Shown here: positions 5,566 through 8,511 of the stretch, piece after piece | How the letters are laid out: every line of letters begins with the position of its first letter | Position numbering within the stretch: the first letter of the stretch is position 1 | From: QHWK01 sp035315685 | GTDB taxonomy: Bacteria > Acidobacteriota > Vicinamibacteria > Vicinamibacterales > CAVVIG01 | Direction of reading: 5' to 3' | Assembly: GCA_035315685.1 (NCBI GenBank) | Contig: DATFXR010000378.1 | Location: forward strand, 1-8,511 | Length of the DNA: 8,511 nucleotides | The notes under the pieces: generated by a model | Told to the model about the DNA's origin: nothing | The model's database searches: none | Seen by the model: only the letters and a program-made list of their open reading frames with translations | Translations under genes and position numbers: made by a program

Positions 5566-7029
5566 TCAGGCGCGGTCGAAGTCGATGAAGCCGCGTTCGA
5601 CGTCGACATCCGACAGCCGCACGCGCACGCGATCGCCGACGTCGAGGCCACGCTCGCCGCGCATCACGCGGCCCTCGATCGGCGGCGCGCTGACGCGCAC
5701 GTAGGTGCCCTTCGGCGACGCGCCGGTGACGATCGCGTCGAACTGCTGACCGATGCGCGACGCGACGACCAGCGCGGTGGCGGACTTGCGCACCTGGCGC
5801 TCGACCTTGTTCGCCGCGTCTTCCTGCCGCGTGCAGTGCGCCGCCAGTTGCTCGAGCTCGTCGATCGCATACGGCGACGGGTGGCCCGCGAGGGCTGCTT
5901 TGACCAGCCGCTGCGTGATGAGGTCCGGATAGCGGCGGTTGGGCGCTGTCGAGTGCGTGTAGTCGCGTACCGCAAGGCCGAAGTGGCCGGGCGGCTCGGC
6001 GCCGGGCGGATCGACGACGTATTCGCCGGAGCCGATCATCTTGATGATCGTGGTCGAGAGATCGGGAAAGCGGTCGGGCGCCGCTCGCCGGCGGCGCTCG
6101 AGGAACGCCGACAGCGCCGCCGAATCAGCCGTCGCCGGCAACTCGTCGCCGAGCTCCGCGGCCACCGCCCGAATGCGATCCCACCGTTCCGGCGACTTCA
6201 CGACGCGGCGCAGCGACGGGAAGCCACGCGCGTCGAGAAACCTGGCGGTCACGCCGTTGGCCGCGATCATCAGGTTCTCGATCAGCTTCTTGGCGCGATT
6301 CGGGAGCTGCGGCCGCACCTCGCGCAACGCGTCGCCGTCGAACACCGGTTGCACGTCGATGGTGACCAATTCCAACGCCCCGTGCTCGCGCCGCACCCGA
6401 TCGAGCAGCTGCGCGACGCGGTCCTGCACGCGCAGCTGCTCGTCCATCCCGGCCACCTGCGCTGCCGCAGCCGGCAGCGGTCCCTCGCCGGCCAGCCAGG
6501 CGCCGACGCCGTTGTAGGCGAGCTTGGCGCGGTTGTGGACCTGCGCACCGTAGACATCGGACGATCGGATGTCTCCCGCCTCCGACACCACCATCTCGAC
6601 CACCACCGAGAGGCGGTCCTGCTGATCGGCGAGCGAGGTGAGATCGGTGGAGAGCCTTTCCGGCAGCATTGGAAAGATCACCGCCGGGGTATAGACCGAG
6701 GTGGTGTTCTGCGCCGCGTGACGATCGACCGGCGAGCGCCTGGCGACAGCGGCGTCGACGTCGGCGATTGCCACGAGCAGTTTCACGTCGCCGTTGGCCA
6801 GCGGCTCGGCGACCGACAGCTGATCGAGATCGCGGGAGTCGTCGTTGTCGATCGAGCACCAGAGCAGCGCGCGCAGATCGCGCACCGGCTCCTCGGTCCG
6901 GCGCGGCGGGCCGCTGGTCGCAGCGACCTGCGCCAGCGCATCCGCTGGAAACTCGGGATCGAGCCCGCGTTCGCGCATGGCGCGGAACGCGATGTCACGC
7001 AGCTGCTGTCGATCGGATGGCGCGGTCAT
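5566..7029 (-). CDS. RNB-domain 3'-5' exoribonuclease with C-terminal S1 domain (RNase II/R family)
   Basis: A 487-residue protein of the RNase II/RNase R family, which degrades single-stranded RNA from the 3' end in the cytoplasm. The RNB domain begins with SIDNDDSRDLDQ (59-70), giving the acidic metal-binding set Asp61, Asp67 and Asp69; the fourth acidic position is Gln70. It ends with HFGLAVRDYTHSTAPNRRYPDL (349-370), the conserved RNA-gripping block with the RRYPDL signature. An S1-like OB fold occupies about 428-487 (FDAIVTGASPKGTYVRV, then VGDRVRVRL). The usual N-terminal cold-shock domains are absent: only about 50 residues precede the RNB domain, so it is much shorter than RNase R and closer to compact bacterial RNB proteins. 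The ATG overlaps the decarboxylase stop (ATGA) and has GAGGA six bases upstream. An in-frame extension back to 7389 is Arg/Gly-rich shadow and was rejected. Confidence 0.95.
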   Translation of the reverse strand: MTAPSDRQQLRDIAFRAMRERGLDPEFPADALAQVAATSGPPRRTEEPVRDLRALLWCSIDNDDSRDLDQLSVAEPLANGDVKLLVAIADVDAAVARRSPVDRHAAQNTTSVYTPAVIFPMLPERLSTDLTSLADQQDRLSVVVEMVVSEAGDIRSSDVYGAQVHNRAKLAYNGVGAWLAGEGPLPAAAAQVAGMDEQLRVQDRVAQLLDRVRREHGALELVTIDVQPVFDGDALREVRPQLPNRAKKLIENLMIAANGVTARFLDARGFPSLRRVVKSPERWDRIRAVAAELGDELPATADSAALSAFLERRRRAAPDRFPDLSTTIIKMIGSGEYVVDPPGAEPPGHFGLAVRDYTHSTAPNRRYPDLITQRLVKAALAGHPSPYAIDELEQLAAHCTRQEDAANKVERQVRKSATALVVASRIGQQFDAIVTGASPKGTYVRVSAPPIEGRVMRGERGLDVGDRVRVRLSDVDVERGFIDFDRA

Positions 7030-8441
7030 CGCAATTCCTCGATCACGGCGGTGAAATCCTCGATGAGGGCGTCGATCTGCGGCTGGTGCGTGCGGAAACT
7101 CAACACGCAGACGCGCCCCAGGTAGCGCCCGTGAGCCTCGGAGCCGGTGACCATCACGCGGCCCCGCGCCGTCGTGCGCTGCATCAGCGCGCGGGTGGCC
7201 GCGTCCTCGTCCGCGCGCGACCAGCCGGGCGCCGTGAGATGGAAGGCGAAGAGCGACAGGTCCGGTTCGGCATCGATCACGATGCCCGGCAGCGCGGCCA
7301 CGCGACGCGACGCGGCGAGTGCGAGCGCGCGCTTTTCCGCGATCGCGTCGCGAAACGCCGCCGACCCGAACATCTTCACCGACAGCCACACGCGCAGACC
7401 CGGGAACCCTCGCGACAGCTCCGGTCCGTGCTGGCTCGGATCGTAGAAATCCTGCGGATGTGGCATGGCAGGAAGATACGCAGCCGTCGCCTCGTGCGCC
7501 GCGCGCAGCGCCGCGCCGTCACGGACGAGCAGCGCGCCGGTTCCGTAGGGCAGGAACATCCCCTTGTGCGGATCCAGCGTGAGCGAGTCGGCCCGCGCGA
7601 GCCCGCGCAGCGTTTCACGTAGATCGGGCAGCAGATAGAAGAACGCGCCGTAGGCGCCGTCGACATGGTGCCAGAGATCTTCGGCCGCGCACAGCTCGGC
7701 AATCTCTTCCAATGGATCGACCGCGCCAGTATTGACAGTTCCGGCGTTCGAGACGACCGCGAAGGGCCGGAGACCGGCGCGGCGATCGGCGGCGATCTGT
7801 TCGCGCAGCCGATCGAGCCGGATGCGAAAACGATCGTCGGACTCGATGGCGCGGACGCGATCGGGCATGACGCCGGCGAGCTTGGCCGACTTCAGCACCG
7901 AATGATGCGCCTGATCGGACGAGTAGAGCACGCCGGGACGGATGTCGGCGCCGAGATACCGCTCCCGCGCGCAGAGAATGCCGTTGAACGTCGCCATCGA
8001 TCCGCCGGTCGTGAACAGGCCGCGCGCTCCGGGCGGAAAGTCCATCCACTCCCGCAGCCAGTCGAGCGCGTTCGCCTCGAGCTGCACGAGCGCCGGCGCC
8101 GCCATCCAGACGCCGGTGTAGCGGTTGACGGTGTTGGCGATGAAATCGGCGAGCGCGGCGGAGTAGAGGCCGCCGCCGGGAATGAACGCGAAGTACCCCG
8201 GTCCCGGCGCGGTGAACGATCGCGGAATCCACTCCTGGAACAGCGGATCGAGGAGCGCTTCCAGCGGCGCGCCGTCCTGCGGGGCAGGCTCGCGCATCGC
8301 GCGGCAGAGCGCGGCAGCGTCCACGTCGCCCGACGCGGGCTGTCGGGGCAGCGATTCGATGTGCGCGATGCAGCGGGCCAGAACGGCGTCGGCCATCGCG
8401 CGCATGCGCGACGCCGAAAACTCGAGGTCTACTGGAGCCAA
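7026..8441 (-). CDS. PLP-dependent group II (aromatic-L-amino-acid-type) decarboxylase
   Basis: A 471-residue member of the pyridoxal-dependent decarboxylase family (PF00282), which removes the carboxyl group from an amino acid. From the TTG start, TTGGS at 144-148 is the phosphate-binding turn, HHS at 179-181 carries the His that stacks on the cofactor ring, and NAGTVNTGAVDP follows. HVDGAYG contains Asp261, which pairs with the pyridine nitrogen, and DPHK ends in Lys293, the Schiff-base lysine. The later GFPGLRVWLSVKMFG block matches the family's region after the mobile loop. Substrate cannot be assigned. The TTG at 8441 is preferred because AGGTG sits five bases upstream and family members begin with a similar DLEFS segment, which an ATG at 8405 would delete. 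The gene overlaps the upstream stop by 13 bases and the downstream RNase start by four, so these genes form one tightly coupled unit. Confidence 0.93.
   Translation of the reverse strand: MAPVDLEFSASRMRAMADAVLARCIAHIESLPRQPASGDVDAAALCRAMREPAPQDGAPLEALLDPLFQEWIPRSFTAPGPGYFAFIPGGGLYSAALADFIANTVNRYTGVWMAAPALVQLEANALDWLREWMDFPPGARGLFTTGGSMATFNGILCARERYLGADIRPGVLYSSDQAHHSVLKSAKLAGVMPDRVRAIESDDRFRIRLDRLREQIAADRRAGLRPFAVVSNAGTVNTGAVDPLEEIAELCAAEDLWHHVDGAYGAFFYLLPDLRETLRGLARADSLTLDPHKGMFLPYGTGALLVRDGAALRAAHEATAAYLPAMPHPQDFYDPSQHGPELSRGFPGLRVWLSVKMFGSAAFRDAIAEKRALALAASRRVAALPGIVIDAEPDLSLFAFHLTAPGWSRADEDAATRALMQRTTARGRVMVTGSEAHGRYLGRVCVLSFRTHQPQIDALIEDFTAVIEELR
7036..7040 (-). promoter_or_regulatory. 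Ribosome binding site for the RNB exoribonuclease
   Basis: GAGGA on the minus strand, six bases before the ATG at 7029 and inside the end of the decarboxylase gene. It decides in favour of the 487-residue form over the 607-residue open frame. Confidence 0.75.
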
Positions 8442-8511
8442 TCCTTCACCTGGTAGTAGGCGCCGACGAGCGGCAGGAACCATGGCGTCCCCGAATACAT
8501 CGGAATCGCGG
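8429..8511 (-). CDS. C-terminal end of an unrecognised gene (partial, 5' end outside window)
   Basis: The minus-strand frame reading in from the right edge gives 26 residues ending QVKDWLQ before a TAG stop at 8431-8429. The visible block is SGTPWFLPLVGAYYQ, a distinctive aromatic and Pro-rich tail rather than the Arg-rich pattern of shadow frames. The decarboxylase's ribosome binding site and TTG start lie within its last codons, which is typical of a real upstream operon partner. The fragment is too short to name a family with confidence. Confidence 0.6.
   Translation of the reverse strand, partial: AIPMYSGTPWFLPLVGAYYQVKDWLQ
8447..8451 (-). promoter_or_regulatory. Ribosome binding site for the TTG start of the decarboxylase
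   Basis: AGGTG on the minus strand, five bases upstream of the TTG at 8441 and embedded in the 3' end of the preceding gene. This is the main sequence argument for TTG over the later ATG codons at 8405 and 8396, which lack a comparable site. Confidence 0.6.

Noticed and set aside
5836..7125. Plus-strand open frame of 429 codons antisense to the RNB exoribonuclease
   Set aside because: Arg-rich shadow of a GC-biased gene; the opposite strand carries clear RNB and S1 motifs with a good ribosome binding site.
7030..7389. N-terminal extension of 120 residues on the RNB gene
   Set aside because: Composition is that of a shadow frame of the decarboxylase, and the ATG at 7029 has its own GAGGA site and a 4-base overlap with the previous stop.
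7665..8456. Plus-strand open frame of 263 codons antisense to the decarboxylase
   Set aside because: No domain signal; it lies opposite a gene with all the expected PLP-binding residues.

Overview
The window is about 8.5 kb of very GC-rich, tightly packed bacterial DNA with strong G/C bias at third codon positions. Taxonomy is inference only: extracellular S9 peptidases, large c-type cytochromes and intergenic hairpins built from CACGAAG- and CACGCAGAG-type units suggest a soil or sediment bacterium of an Acidobacteriota-like kind (Vicinamibacteria would fit). No ribosomal or other marker gene is present to confirm this. I saw no tRNA, rRNA, CRISPR array, phage gene or transposase.

Plus strand, left end (1-2562): the 3' end of one S9-family serine peptidase, then a complete prolyl-oligopeptidase-type (S9A) peptidase that starts by a 4-base overlap with it, then a small single-membrane-segment protein. 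The two peptidases look like a co-translated pair for degrading extracellular or periplasmic peptides.

The middle (about 2520-2615) is a convergent junction holding an imperfect palindrome of about 80 bases built from CACGCAGAG-type units. It supplies the last codons of the small protein and probably separates the two converging transcription units.

Minus strand, reading right to left (8511-2616): the tail of an unrecognised gene, a PLP-dependent group II decarboxylase, and an RNB-S1 exoribonuclease, all with overlapping ends. Next comes an intergenic spacer of about 195 bases holding a second hairpin repeat (CACGAAG units). After it is a two-gene cytochrome unit: a monoheme cytochrome c domain fused to a predicted outer-membrane beta-barrel, and a pentaheme cytochrome c that starts within the barrel gene's stop codon.

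The cytochrome pair is the most interesting part. A barrel carrying its own heme domain, translationally coupled to a five-heme cytochrome, has the parts expected of a compact trans-outer-membrane electron conduit. That function is inferred from domain content, not shown. Coding across the window is about 97 percent. The only non-coding stretches are the spacers at about 2563-2615 and 5372-5565, both largely filled by the repeats, plus 34 bases before the small gene.
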